The position numbers were made by a program, and so were the translations under genes. A stretch of 64,000 nt of DNA from Cycas panzhihuaensis (taxonomy: Eukaryota > Cycadophyta), in the NCBI GenBank assembly GCA_023213395.1, contig CM041465.1, positions 203,801,741 through 203,865,740 on the forward strand. Reading direction: 5' to 3'. The notes under the pieces are model-generated. The model saw nothing but the letters and a program-made list of their open reading frames with translations, had not been told where the DNA came from and made no database searches. This document shows positions 45,169 to 55,530 of this stretch, piece after piece (position 1 is the first letter of the stretch; every line of letters starts with the position of its first letter).

Positions 45169-45548
45169 TGTCAGAATATAATGTTTAATGTGTATGTGGT
45201 TAAGTAAAAGTGGGTCCTAGGATTATTAGTCATAGTCCTAAGTCTTAGGGTCAAAGGGTCATTATAATACTATGTAAAAAGATAAAAGCTTATTGATCAA
45301 GTTAGTGGTGTAATGCTATTGGTCAGGACAAAGGTATTTGTCCCACATGCATTACTTGTGTTGTATAGTCTCCACCTTTGTTTGCTATATAAAGGTGGTT
45401 GAGGTAGTGTATAGACACATCACATCATCAAGGCTCATATTGAGTCTTTGGTGTTTTGATATGTTAATGCATTCTGATTTTGTTATCTTTGTTTATTGAT
45501 ATTGTTCTTGTGTGGTTGATGAATGTTCTCAATGTTAAAATCTTAACA
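45169..45548 (+). repeat. 5' LTR of the RBP-carrying element
   Basis: It starts TGTCAGAATATAATG and ends ATCTTAACA. A TATA box TATATAAA is at 45386-45393. Confidence 0.95.
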
Positions 45549-45560
45549 TGGTATCAGAGC
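45549..45560 (+). promoter_or_regulatory. Primer-binding site of the RBP-carrying element
   Basis: TGGTATCAGAGC directly follows the LTR with no mismatch. Confidence 0.95.
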
Positions 45561-46026
45561 AGGTTGTGTGTTGAGGACATTGAGGTGTTGGGTCAGCTGC
45601 CAGATTGAGGATTCGAATTGGAAAGGTGAGACCGCAAAGTCATTAATATTACAAGGTGTACATTGTGATGTAAGGCAGAATTTTAACAACGGATTAAGAA
45701 CTGTTGTAAGAACGAGATTGAGAAAAAGGAGAAGCCCAGTATAGGATAAAGCACTCAAAGTAAGTTGGTATGAATCAGAAATTTCACCAGGTAATATCGT
45801 TTCTTCATTGCATTATTTATATTAGGGTTATCTTGGAGTCAAGGCCAACATGTATGATTGATGTGTGGAGGATATTCTTTGGATCTATATTCTGGCTACC
45901 GTGACATGTCTATGGAAATATGGTTGCTAGCATTGATTTTAGGGCTTGGTGAAACCCTAACCCCAGAAATATTATAAGTGGTAAGGTGAAGAAAGTATTG
46001 GTTATATGTGACTGAAGTATAATTCA
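45561..46026 (+). other. Leader of the RBP-carrying element
   Basis: Non-coding leader between primer site and cargo. It contains ATTTCACCAGGTAATATCG, similar to the ATTTCACCAGG near 56615 in the leader of Copia-4, so the element's own leader is copia-like. Confidence 0.6.
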
Positions 46027-46313
46027 AACCCACATCTTGAATCGCACAAAACCACATCGTTTAACCACAGGTTTTTCTGACAAGCACAAGTTCCCCAAAC
46101 TGGCCAAAAACAAATATAGTTCTCATCGGTTACATTGGGATCCAACCCAACAACAAATATAGTTGTATTATTTGGATCATTATCCGACTGAACAGCTTGA
46201 GGTGGTGGCACTTGATATGCAGCTTTACCAGCACCCTATTGCTGAAACTCTGAAGTCTTCTTTGTAGCTGTACCAATACGCATAGGCCCAGTGAAACAAA
46301 TCCTCCCATTCCT
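46027..46313 (-). pseudogene. Captured fragment of an RBP45/RBP47-type RNA-binding protein gene
   Basis: Reading minus, with one in-frame stop and small frame shifts, the sequence gives NGRICFTGPMRIGTATKKTS (end of RRM2 and its exit), KAAYQVPPPQAVQSDNDP (linker), NNTTIFVVGLDPNVTDE (RNP2 and start of RRM3), VFGQFGELVLV, and VVKRCGFVRF (RNP1 of RRM3). This order and these motifs fit plant RBP45/RBP47 proteins, nuclear poly(A)-binding triple-RRM proteins that also enter stress granules. RRM1, most of RRM2 and everything after RNP1 are absent. It lies antisense inside a young LTR element. Linker and RRM3 are joined without a recognisable intron, which may mean capture from spliced RNA. It cannot encode a working protein. 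Confidence 0.85.
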
Positions 46314-47751
46314 CCTATATCTGCCTCGAACAATGCAGGAGCTCAAGGTGGAATCATTCCAGCTTTGACCATAGGTGATTCTCCTGTGTCTGTTTTATCT
46401 GTTGCAAGGGAAGAACAGCAGCAGGCGCCTCTGACATGATAATCTGAGGAACAGATCTTCTAATCAAGGGGCCGGTTAGCGTGTAGCTTCCTCCGTTGAC
46501 GTTAAAAATTGGTGCCGTGAGGGTGAGGTGCAAACAAAGGTGGTTTGTAGGTCAGCGGGTGCTCAGAAGATGAACAACATTCTTTTGCAGGTTGACTATG
46601 GCAGCGTCTTCGGTCAGAGCTGTGGGTTAGAGCATCTCTGTTTCTCATAGCACTAGTATTCCCAAATCGTGTTCTTTTGCCATTCGATGATCCACAACAT
46701 TGACTCTTCTTCATTTCTCCGTCTTGAGGTTTTGTGTTCACTGTTCAAAGTGTTACAAGGAAGGCGGCCACATTTGTGAAGATAGCAGACTAAGATCATT
46801 CGTGACTGGATGCTTAGATATAGCTGCTACTCCACTTTCATGTTCTGTGCAGCCTCCTCCTGAAGGTCCTAATTGATGCTTTTCTTGTTGAAGCTGAGCA
46901 CAGTATCACTGAGACAGTGGCGGCACTTTTGTTGCTCGAATGTTACGCCGCCTCCTTCCCCTCACAGGTACAGTCTTTGATGTGAATTTGGGATGTTCAT
47001 CCCACCTACGATTAGAGGTCCCGAAACTTCAAATTTCGAGAAAGATCTGGGAGAGTCGGGTTCCTTGCTACAAATAGCAGTGTTGTAAATACGTTGTGCC
47101 ATTACCTGATTGGAAATGTAATAGTGTGTCTATGGCAGCCATGTGTTAGATTTGAAACATGTTATCAAAGTAAACTGGGTTGCAAAATTAGAATGCAAAG
47201 AAAAAAATGATCAAGTCTTTAAGATCTTATTCAGGAAGTGCAAAGTAAATGGTCTAAAGTCAGAAAAGGGGACTGTTCTTTCAAATAGATTGACCTCAAA
47301 TTCTGGTTTTCTGAGGACAGTCTGCACCTATTCCATTCCAAACACTGTTTGTGTCTACACCGTTGACATGACACCCATTGAAACGGAGGCTCTCAAGTTG
47401 CAGAAACAACCTGCGATTATGAGACTGAACTTGCATTGAACAGTCTAGTATTAATTTGCTGTGTCTTTTGCTACTGTGTAGGCTATAGTAATTTTGAATG
47501 CTGAGAGTTCTAGCCAAAAGTGGACAACCACTTGGAAATGGTGTGAGGCAGTTCTGTAGAGAGCTTAAGCAAATAAGTGTGCTTCCTGCATGCATCCCAC
47601 AACAAGCGTCTCTTGCAACTGTTGTGTTCTGGTGTGGTCTCTGTGATCTTTTGCAATGAATTCTGATATGGGGATTCAAGTATGTTTTTGATTTGATAGA
47701 TCTTTTTTTGGCCGAAGTGGATATATTTTTTGATCCTCTCATTCATACATC
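46314..47751. other. Further non-retroviral cargo or spacer in the RBP-carrying element
   Basis: Base composition between about 46380 and 47050 is visibly richer in G and C than elsewhere in the element. A minus frame at 46741-46502 (RNRDALTHSSDRRRCHSQPA) and a plus frame at 47143-47439 are open but match nothing I recognise. A CCCTCACAG at 46968-46976 could be a splice-acceptor-like remnant. More captured host DNA is plausible but unproven. Confidence 0.4.
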
Positions 47752-48130
47752 ATGGAGTTGAATGACATCATAGTCTTTGTGCCTGAAAAAAATGAATACT
47801 GCCTATCAGATCTCATTTTTCCTTTGCCCAAATATATTGGAACTAATTTTCGTTTTTGGAAAATTAAGATGGAGAGCCTATTCATATTGAAGAAACTTTG
47901 GAAAACAGTTATGGGTACTGAAATGGCTCATGAAGAAGGGGAGGAAATTTTCCAAAAAGAAAAGCATAATTGTTATTGACGTAATACTTGCAGCCTTTGA
48001 TAAGGATAACCTCCCTTCTTCCTATCACTTCATTATCCAGATTCTGCAGAATACTGACTCAGCTGAGGATGCTTGGAAACTTCTGACAGAAGTGCATAAA
48101 AAAGGACCTGAAAAAGTACATTAGAGAATC
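47752..48130 (+). pseudogene. Copia-type gag N-terminus in the RBP-carrying element
   Basis: The frame from 47752 reads LPKYIGTNFRFWKIKMESLF and ILKKLWKTVMG, resembling the start of copia gag (compare EINFSLWKIKIEGLLRAKGAW at 57128 in Copia-4). A frame change near 47970 leads to IIVIDVILAAFDKDNL and SAEDAWKLLTEVHKKG, the next gag helix block, ending in a stop at 48122. The capsid middle, zinc knuckle and all of pol are absent. This is the only retroelement protein remnant in the element. Confidence 0.75.
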
Positions 48131-49313
48131 AAAAGGGCAAAGAATCAAAGGAAGAAATTGAAGAGGAAAGAAAAAAGGGAAAAACAGCGTGACAAAGCCA
48201 TGACTCCATCAAATACCTTAAGTCTCATCAAAAAACCAGCATTGGAGACTGAAGATTCTAGGTATCAATCTTTACCGATAACAATTCATGGAGACAAGTT
48301 ACCTAACAAAAAGTATGGATAATATTATCCTAGTTTGTGTTGACAGGTTGGTAGGAAGAATTCAAATGATGACAGGTCATACAGTGATTTGCATGCATTC
48401 GGAATTATCCATGATCTCCTTTAACTCAGTTACATCTTCCATTCTCATCTTTGAAAGAATCAAAATTATAACAGCATATCCTACAGCAGCACTGGAAAGT
48501 TATCTCCAAGAAAGGAGGAACATAAGGAGGATACCATATGATCAAAATCTTGCTTGTCAAAATCATATTACCTTTTGGTTAGGTTACTTGATCATAAAAG
48601 TCAATCATATTGAAATAATGTTCCATGTATGCATATCCATAATCAGAAAGTATATGCATGTGAGTATCATGGAAATACTCGTTATGCTTAGTTCATGGAA
48701 TCTTTTGAGTGATATGAAGAAAACAGGGTATCTTACACAGCCTACAGGTAACGATGATGAAGCAATTGGAACTCGTCTCAGTGAATTCATTGCTTCAGGG
48801 GAGGATAATGGTGTCTCACTGATTGATAACTCATTGCTACAGTTGGATAATGATGATTTGCTAACATCTATTTTGAAGAAAGTGGAAGCAAACAGGTGAT
48901 AGAAGACATACCTGATGGACACCTTGAAGATATCTTTGATGAGTACATGCAGGATCATGCTGAATTACCCATCTTTTACTACTTGTTTTGCATGTCAAAG
49001 GATTCCCAATTGTGTATGAAGGTGAAAAAAGCAAAGCTCGAAGACCGTCAGTTCAAGGGACTACCTCAAAAACGACGCTACAGGATTGAAGACCAAGACC
49101 AAACCCAAGACATGGTGTTCAAGACCTTTCCAAGATCAAGACGCTGGAGATTCAAAGAAGACAAAGTGCATTAGAGTCCTTAATAGCCATGTGTCAAAGT
49201 GTCATGTGTCAGTCTTATCATGTTGTCTTTAGTGTCTATAGTCTCAAATTCAAGTCAAGTGTTAATGTATGTCAGTTATGTCAAACTGTCCTTAGTTTAA
49301 ACATTAAACATTA
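48131..49313 (+). other. 3' internal part of the RBP-carrying element, open frames of unknown origin
   Basis: Plus frames at 48288-48899 (203 codons, ending GNDDEAIGTRLSEFIASGED, LIDNSLLQLDNDDLLTSILK) and 48896-49174 (IEDIPDGHLEDIFDEYMQ, end RRWRFKEDKVH) are open, acidic and without retroviral motifs. They could be further captured host coding DNA or altered gag-pol remnants; I do not recognise a family. WRFKEDKxH-type endings just before the polypurine tract are known to me from copia elements but this is weak. Confidence 0.35.
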
Positions 49314-49321
49314 ACGGGAGG
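49314..49321 (+). promoter_or_regulatory. Polypurine tract of the RBP-carrying element
   Basis: ACGGGAGG immediately before the 3' LTR. Confidence 0.8.
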
Positions 49322-49701
49322 TGTTAGAATATAATGTTTAATGTGTATGTGGTTAAGTAAAAGTGGGTCCTAGGATTATTAGTCATAGTCCTAAGTCTTA
49401 GGGTCAAAGGGTCATTATAATACTATGTAAAAAGATAGAAGCTTATTAGTCAAGTTAGTGGTGTAATGCTATTGGTCAGGACAAAGGTATTTGTCCCACA
49501 TGCATTACTTGTGTTGTATAGTCTCCACCTTTGTTTGCTATATAAAGGTGGTTGAGGTAGTGTATAGACACATCACATCATCAAGGCTCATATTGAGTCT
49601 TTGGTGTTTTGATATGTTAATGCATTCTGATTTTGTTATCTTTGTTTATTGATATTGTTCTTGTGTGGTTGATGAATGTTCTCCATGTTAAAATCTTAAC
49701 A
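49322..49701 (+). repeat. 3' LTR of the RBP-carrying element
   Basis: Same length as the 5' LTR with five substitutions. It is followed by TTAGA, the target duplication. Confidence 0.95.
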
Positions 49702-50894
49702 TTAGAGAGTCCATTCATTGTTTTCAGAACTACATTCATGGCCAGGGTTTGAAGGGCGAACCAAGAAGCCATGGAAGTGGCCAACTATCGTGGTGCTTGT
49801 TCCTGCTCCCTACCTAGATATTCAGACATACAAGAGTGAGTTTACATTTTTGCAGTGCAAAGACAAAGGCAAGAAAGGGTTTGTTACATGCCATAGAGAA
49901 ATTGGAAGTATCATCCATAGATTCCACATAGAATCCAAGCAAGGGGACTATGAGCTACTAGAGTCGAGTGTTATACAGACTCTACATAGTGCCAAACAGG
50001 AAAGAATTAAACCTATGCAGCAAAAAGGAGGCAATACCCTATCATTGACTGGAGATACATTTTAGTTAACAGGGTAGAAATAAATTTTGCGGACATTCCA
50101 TCGATGAGATAATCATCTAGACTTGCAAGCAAAGATATCAATCTGAACGTCGAAGGCACAAAGGTAGAGGTCACAAATGAACAATCAACCGGATCATTCA
50201 CAACAAAGACAACACACATATTTAAGTGGTGTTAATGATCGCAAGACACTTATCACCAGAGACTTTAAGCCAATTATGGAGGGCATGTAGGAAGAGTGAA
50301 ACGTAAAGAAGCATTTGTGGAAGACATATATCGTGTTGTGTGACTTAGGGAGATATGTGGCAACCATGTGAACTATAGACCTTTAGCTTACAACGTAGGT
50401 ATACCACATGCCAATGCAGGGTGCAAAATAACTGAAGGCTCAATTACAGAACGCAGAGGAAGCTTAGATCCCCACCGGAAAATATCAAACACAAATAACC
50501 CAACAACAGAGGTCGCACAACACAAAGATTTTATTTGTTCTAAAGTTATTTAAATTTAATTCTATTGGAACTCACATTTGGAATCTGCCTCTGATTGCTA
50601 GTCGATGGTCACGTGGTGATCTCTTATGACAAGGTGCTAATGTCCTAAAAAGGGGATTCCAACATATAATTTATTTATTATATTATATTTTATTTTTTCA
50701 ATTTGACTGTTAAAAAGGGTACTTGAACATTTTCATCCATGTCTCGAGCTACAGATGTCAAACTGCAATGTCGTCTGAACCATTGGATTCTTAATTCAAA
50801 GACATTCGTTACAAGTAGTCATATGTGATAGTTTAGACCAACAGAAGATATAGATTTTTATTATTGAAATTGCAACTTTAGTTAAATAGAAAAA
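49702..50894 (+). other. LARD-B leader, second part
   Basis: It continues the leader interrupted at 45168. A 115-codon frame at 49718-50065 has no recognised motif. The block at 50690-50880 aligns with the LARD-A leader. Confidence 0.6.
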
Positions 50895-51400
50895 ATGGAC
50901 TTAAAACTTTTCTATCGTGATGAAGGTACTGATATCAACAAATGGCTACAAATGGTCAAAACACTAAATGAATTCACAAGGGACACTGACATGGAAGAAT
51001 ATGGAGCATATAAGAAACTTCTTTTGCAAGGGAAAGCTCTTGAGTGGTTCATTGAGTGGTCTAGCAAAACAAAAATATTCAATGATTAGGCATGATTTAA
51101 ACTGATGTTAATGAGTGAGCCATGGAATAGGAATCAAACTAAACATATTCAAATAGTGCACAAACAAGAACCAAAAGACAATTCCACAAAGGAGGAACGA
51201 GAAGAGGCCACTCTTGATGAAGGTGATGACAAAAAGGGATCTAATTACATATAGTGCAAAAGATCAAGCAATGAAAAATTTGCACACGTAGAAGAAGACA
51301 CTAAGCAGATGAGGGAGTAGGGTGTAGCTAGCCAAGAAGAATCCGTCCAATCCGTCCAATGCTACGAAGAGGAACCTGAGCAGCACGAGAAAGAGTCCAT
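50895..51400 (+). pseudogene. LARD-B gag-like ORF, broken
   Basis: The ATG at 50895 opens MDLKLFYRDEGTDINKWLQM, then MEEYGAYKKLLLQGKALEWF and IEWSSKTKIFND, stop, FKLMLMSEPWNRN, and an acidic K/E-rich tail to about 51250 (KEEREEATLDEGDDKKGSNY). It is the counterpart of the LARD-A ORF at 28673. Two relatives keeping the same ORF suggest it was the element's own protein, probably a capsid-like gag. Short length and absence of a zinc knuckle are unusual. Confidence 0.6.
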
Positions 51401-52400
51401 GTAATCAAGCAAACCCCATGAGGTACTCGACATGGTTCTTAATCCTATTTAGCACATGCATATTTCATTTGGTAGTTTTATCTATCCTCTCTCTTTCCCA
51501 AGTTTAATAGCAGTAGAAAAGCTTCTTTTCTCCCATCCCATAGTTAGCCAAAATCCTAATCCTCTTAACTCTAGTTTCTTCGTAGGACAAATCCAAATTC
51601 CCCTTTCTAATCTTAGCTCATCTCTTTACTTGTGTACTCCTTGACCTCCTATAGACCATCCTCAATAGGATATTCCATAACTTCAACCGATTCATCAAGT
51701 TTTGTCACTTAGTATTACCCCTTACAAAATCCAATCTGACTTTTCCCATACCCCTTCAATTCCATATTATCAATATTGATTTTTTCAATTGAATCTTTCA
51801 TTTTGTCTGAATACCATTCTTGAAAACCTATTAAATCCTTTTTTTTATAAAGAACATCTATCACTAATCATTCATCCATCCTTCCTTCCCAAGAAGTGTT
51901 GCGGTCTAACAAAACCTGCAATTCTCACCTCCATCCAAGGTAGATTCCAAAATTTTCTTTTTATGCCTGCAAAGTAGCTTTTTATACTTGCAAAGCTATG
52001 CCTAATCTCAGCTCATAATCCCACCTCGTCTTTTCTTTTTCACAATAAACAGTCATCAATCCATGACCATTACGATCAATTCTTTTCACAAAATCCTCAC
52101 TTCTCTTTCCATAAACTATCCCATCAAAAAGTAAAATATGCAAACGCAAGGCAAGACTAGGACGAGACATCTAAGACACCTCTCAGGTCCCAGGATCCTT
52201 TTGACACAGAACAAGATCTAGCATGTACCTGGCCTCAACAACAAACATCAACAAACTCAAGGCACCTGCTAGCAGAGTTCTACGAAAGATGCAAAATCGA
52301 GCCAAATCTTTATGACATATAGGAGCTAGTTGGTGGTGGCAGGAAGATTAGATTGAGCTACAAGCAATTCTCGATACTTCAAGGGCGAAGTATCATTTTT
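51401..52400 (+). other. LARD-B 3' internal part
   Basis: 51430-51600 aligns with the LARD-A segments on both sides of Copia-1. 52330-52400 aligns with the LARD-A end. No pol motif was found in any frame. Confidence 0.65.
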
Positions 52401-52413
52401 AAGGGTAGGGGAA
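52401..52413 (+). promoter_or_regulatory. LARD-B polypurine tract
   Basis: AAGGGTAGGGGAA directly before the 3' LTR. Confidence 0.85.
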
Positions 52414-52414
52414 T

Positions 52415-52930
52415 TGTAGCATTCCTAAAATAATAAAGGGAAGTTGGTTTTATAAGGGAATTTATTATGGTGATGTTGGTTTTTAGAAGAAGAATTATTT
52501 ACTTTATTTTATTATGAAATCAAATTTCTGGAGGGAAAAATAAGTGATTAGTTTGCAAGGCTATAAATAGAGTAACCTCTTTCATTTGAAAATAGTCTTA
52601 GAGAATTCTATATATTGGTCAAATGGCTTCGTGCCATTAAGGCCCCATGCTTGTTGGAGGACTTTGCCTGCCTCGAAGAGGGTTGTTGCTGGACATCTTG
52701 TATCGGGTTTTGTTTTTTGTCAATCTATTATTATTTACTGCTGTTATCAATGTATGCATGACATGTATCTCCGTTGAATCATGTTCATGAGAGTTTACTG
52801 CTGAAATTACATTTTATTTGCTCTAGATGTATGTACTCCACTATGAAATACTCTAATATGCTGTGAATATTCCTGCTGTCTACTGGAAGATTACTTCTGT
52901 CCACTGTATTTTCCGATTGGGTCCGCTTCA
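52415..52930 (+). repeat. LARD-B 3' LTR
   Basis: It starts TGTAGCATTCCTAAA and ends CCGCTTCA, 516 bp. CTATAAATAGAG near 52560 is a good TATA box. The sequence directly after it (52931) is the right copy of the 466-bp duplication. Confidence 0.9.
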
Positions 52931-53404
52931 TTTTCAATGTCGAGCATTTGATTCTTTGCCCTTATCTCAGCTATCTATTCCTACAAATCCTTAATCTTCT
53001 TTCAAAGCATTTCTATAGTAGTCATATGATAATCAGTAACTTCTAGAGGAGTTTGACCCTTCAAGGATAAACCCTCTATCTCCATTTGTCCCTAGCCTTG
53101 GATCTGCACTATATGAAGGACTTGCTCTTTTGGCCTCCATTTCTGGAAGCCTCCAACAGGGGTTTCAACACTTGTTAGCTTATGGGATGTCTCCTCTCTC
53201 AATCTTAACTCTCACTATTGTTGAACCCAATGGTCTACAGTGAACATCAATTACTTTCCCTCTAAAAATGTTGTTCCCTCATTTGCAAATGTTCTTCCTC
53301 CTCCAACCAATTGTGAGGTAGTCCTACTTATGGTTCCTTCAACATGAACATCTTTAGAGTTACCTTGGTGATGACCCTCTATCACCTCATCAACATGAAT
53401 GCTT
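52931..53404 (-). repeat. Duplicate of Y coding DNA flanking LARD-B (right copy)
   Basis: It begins exactly at the LARD-B 3' LTR edge (TTTTCAATGTC) and ends at CATGAATGCTT, the point where the left copy meets the LTR fragment at 32682. Confidence 0.88.
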
Positions 53405-55530
53405 GTGCCTATTTTGGAATTAGTTGGTTGGGTATCACTTTCTTTGCATGGTTCTAGCTCTGGGGTAGCTACTAGACTTTCTCCCCATTCTTGATCATCC
53501 TCCTAAGGAATGCTATCTTTTTCTAAAGGTGTCCACAGAGATGAAAACTTGACTATTGTCGTTGAAAGACAACTTTGTTCTTTCTTCTTCCATGTGAAGA
53601 ATTGCAGTCAAGTTTCTTGGGGCATCTTCCAAGTTTTGAATATCCTCTTTTGTTCCAGACAAGCCAAGAGATATGTCTTCTTTAGCCTCTAGAACAATGA
53701 TATCCTCAAGGACTACAACCTAAACCTCTACCTCATAAGAGGTGCTCGATTAAGGATTATCATTTTTCACCTAGTCTCTTGTTAGTCTCCTTTTTTGAAG
53801 GAGGGATGCATCATTCCTTAAAATTTGCTCCTCCTCCTCCTGTAACTCGTTATGTCCCCATAATGAATTTCTCTCCTGAGTTGTTGAGACGGTCTCCACA
53901 CTGATGTCATTGCTTGCAAGGCTGCCCTTATGCAACAACTAAGGTTCATTCCCAATAAGGAATGACCTATCATCATTTTTGATGTCCTTTATCATTTGAT
54001 CTATATCTACTTAAGGAGAAGTGGAGGCTAGCAACACTAGACCTTGGGGTAACAGTGAGTCCCTCAACCTCAAGTCCCTACAGAACTTTGGTTCTTTTAG
54101 CCTTTGGCTTCTTTCTAGTTTTCCTTCCACTAGTAGGTGCCCTACTAGTCCTTCTCTTCTTCCCTTTATGGCTTGTAGATGCTTTGGTTAAAGCACTCGC
54201 TTGCATGCTACCAAGGGCTTGAATCTGGCTTGCATCAACCCTATTAAAGGCCCTTGTTGATGCTTCATCAACCTAAATTTCTTGTGGATAGATCAAATCC
54301 TCTATTTGAGGATTTCTAAAATCCTCCAAACCATTTGGGGTGTGTGTTTTCCTAGACATGCCCATTGCTACCAAGTGTGTAACCATGTATTCATTTGGGT
54401 CATAATACCTGCTCTAAGTTTGTTCGAGTCCAAGCATGATACACTCATTTTTGAGTAATTTCATTTTAACCCATCTCCCTTCCATTGCCTAATCTCTACC
54501 AATGCATTTTGGAAGGGGGCCCTTTCTGATTTAGTATGCAATCGTTACCAAATGGAGGATAATTGTTTGCATATTTCCAAAAAAATAGTCTGCTTGATGG
54601 ATACTTAGGGAGAAAACATGCATGGCCTTGATGACCAATAACGCATATGGTTCAATAATTTTCAAAAGGATACAAATCACCATTTCTTATACCATATTTC
54701 CCCTCTAGCCATCCTCAGACATTATCAATTATTCTCTTTGGCTGGCCTAATGTCTTTTCTTTCAACCAAAAGAATTTATCAACCACCCCGTAATAAAAAA
54801 TGGATTGGTTTACTTTCCATACCTTTAGATAGCAGAAGGTTGTAGGCATGTCTGCTTCTGACCTCCTGGTGTTTGGTGGAAAGGCTGGACCAAGAGAAAT
54901 ATAACTCAATATTGCAAAAGTTAAATATGAAAACATATAAAAACTTTCTCCTTTTTTGACCCTAACTAGCTAATAGGCGATAGTCTTGCTCACTACTAAT
55001 GCCCAATCAAACATTTTATCTTTGAGCAAAATTAAGTAGATGAGATATGAGCTCATCTCTTCCAAAGTCCTTATATTTTATTTTCCAAAGACTCTCAACA
55101 ACAATACCACCCATCTCTAAATTCTTTCTACAACTACCCTCTTGGCATCTTTCTTGGGAGGTTCCAATATCCAACTAGAAATAATTTTAACTAGGGTTTT
55201 ATCCTTTTTGTAGCCTTCTTCTAAGAAAGTCTGGTTGAAAGCTACATCCACTGGGAGGGTGTTGAAGAGTCTTTGGAAATTACATGCAAATAAATCACAG
55301 AGTGGTTGTCTGCTAGGGGTGCACATCATCTATCTCTCCATCTCGAAATTGTTTGCACAAAGCAATGAAATTTCCAAGCTTAGTAGCACCTTTGGAATTG
55401 CCCCAATCTAGAGTAAGCGTAACCTCCATAGTTCAATTTCATTTACCCCCTCAAAATTATAAAATTTCTCCCATTGAGTCCCCAAGGTATTTTGAGAATT
55501 AGTGATATCCTACATTTTTTCAGATGCCAT
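52931..55530 (-). pseudogene. ORF Y, N-terminal and central part (unknown family)
   Basis: A minus reading from ATG at 55530 gives MASEKM, stop, TLGTQWEKFYNFEGVNEIEL, then VTLTLDWGNSKGATKLGNFI, SRQPLCDLFACNFQRLFNTL, KIISSWILEPPKKDAKRVVV, LVVSKTIAY, YLTFAILSYISLGPAFPPN and IFYYGVVDKFFWLKEKTLGQ. Around 54180-54080 comes a strongly basic segment (HKGKKRRTSRAPTSGRKTRK), then acidic and coiled-coil-like stretches to 52931. Together with 31780-32216 about 1000 codons can be followed through scattered stops and frameshifts. A globular N-half, nuclear-localisation-like basic centre and coiled C-half are what I infer. It is not gag, pol or a transposase I recognise; it may be repeat-encoded or a decayed host gene. 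Confidence 0.6.

Larger units (their letters stand above)
45169..49701 (+). mobile_element. Young non-autonomous LTR retrotransposon carrying an antisense RBP45/47-type gene fragment
   Basis: Two 380-bp LTRs (45169-45548, 49322-49701) differ at five positions (98.7% identical). Target duplication TTAGA at 45164-45168 and 49702-49706. A perfect primer site TGGTATCAGAGC starts at 45549 and a polypurine tract ACGGGAGG ends at 49321. The 3.8 kb interior has only a gag N-terminus (47752) and no protease, integrase, RT or RNase H motif. It carries host-type sequence: a piece of an RNA-binding protein gene in antisense. All hallmarks say it moved as an intact unit with that cargo, using enzymes from another element. 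Confidence 0.92.
32683..52930 (+). mobile_element. LARD-B: non-autonomous LTR element, host of Copia-2 and of the RBP-carrying element
   Basis: The 5' LTR is in two pieces (32683-32748 and 44188-44629) around Copia-2; the 3' LTR is 52415-52930. A primer site TGGTATTAGAG follows the 5' LTR and a polypurine tract AAGGGTAGGGGA precedes the 3' LTR. The interior without inserts is about 3.3 kb with one gag-like ORF (50895) and no pol. LTR ends and internal blocks are related to LARD-A, in the opposite orientation. The first about 22 bp of the 5' LTR are missing, at the junction with the flanking 466-bp duplication. Confidence 0.8.

Noticed and set aside
46742-46790. Plus-strand CSKCYKEGGHIC, like a zinc knuckle
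   Set aside because: The Cys/His spacing does not fit CCHC and the frame has no gag context; taken as chance.
47296-47742. 148-codon minus-strand frame in the young element
   Set aside because: No recognisable domain; kept only as part of the possible unknown cargo.
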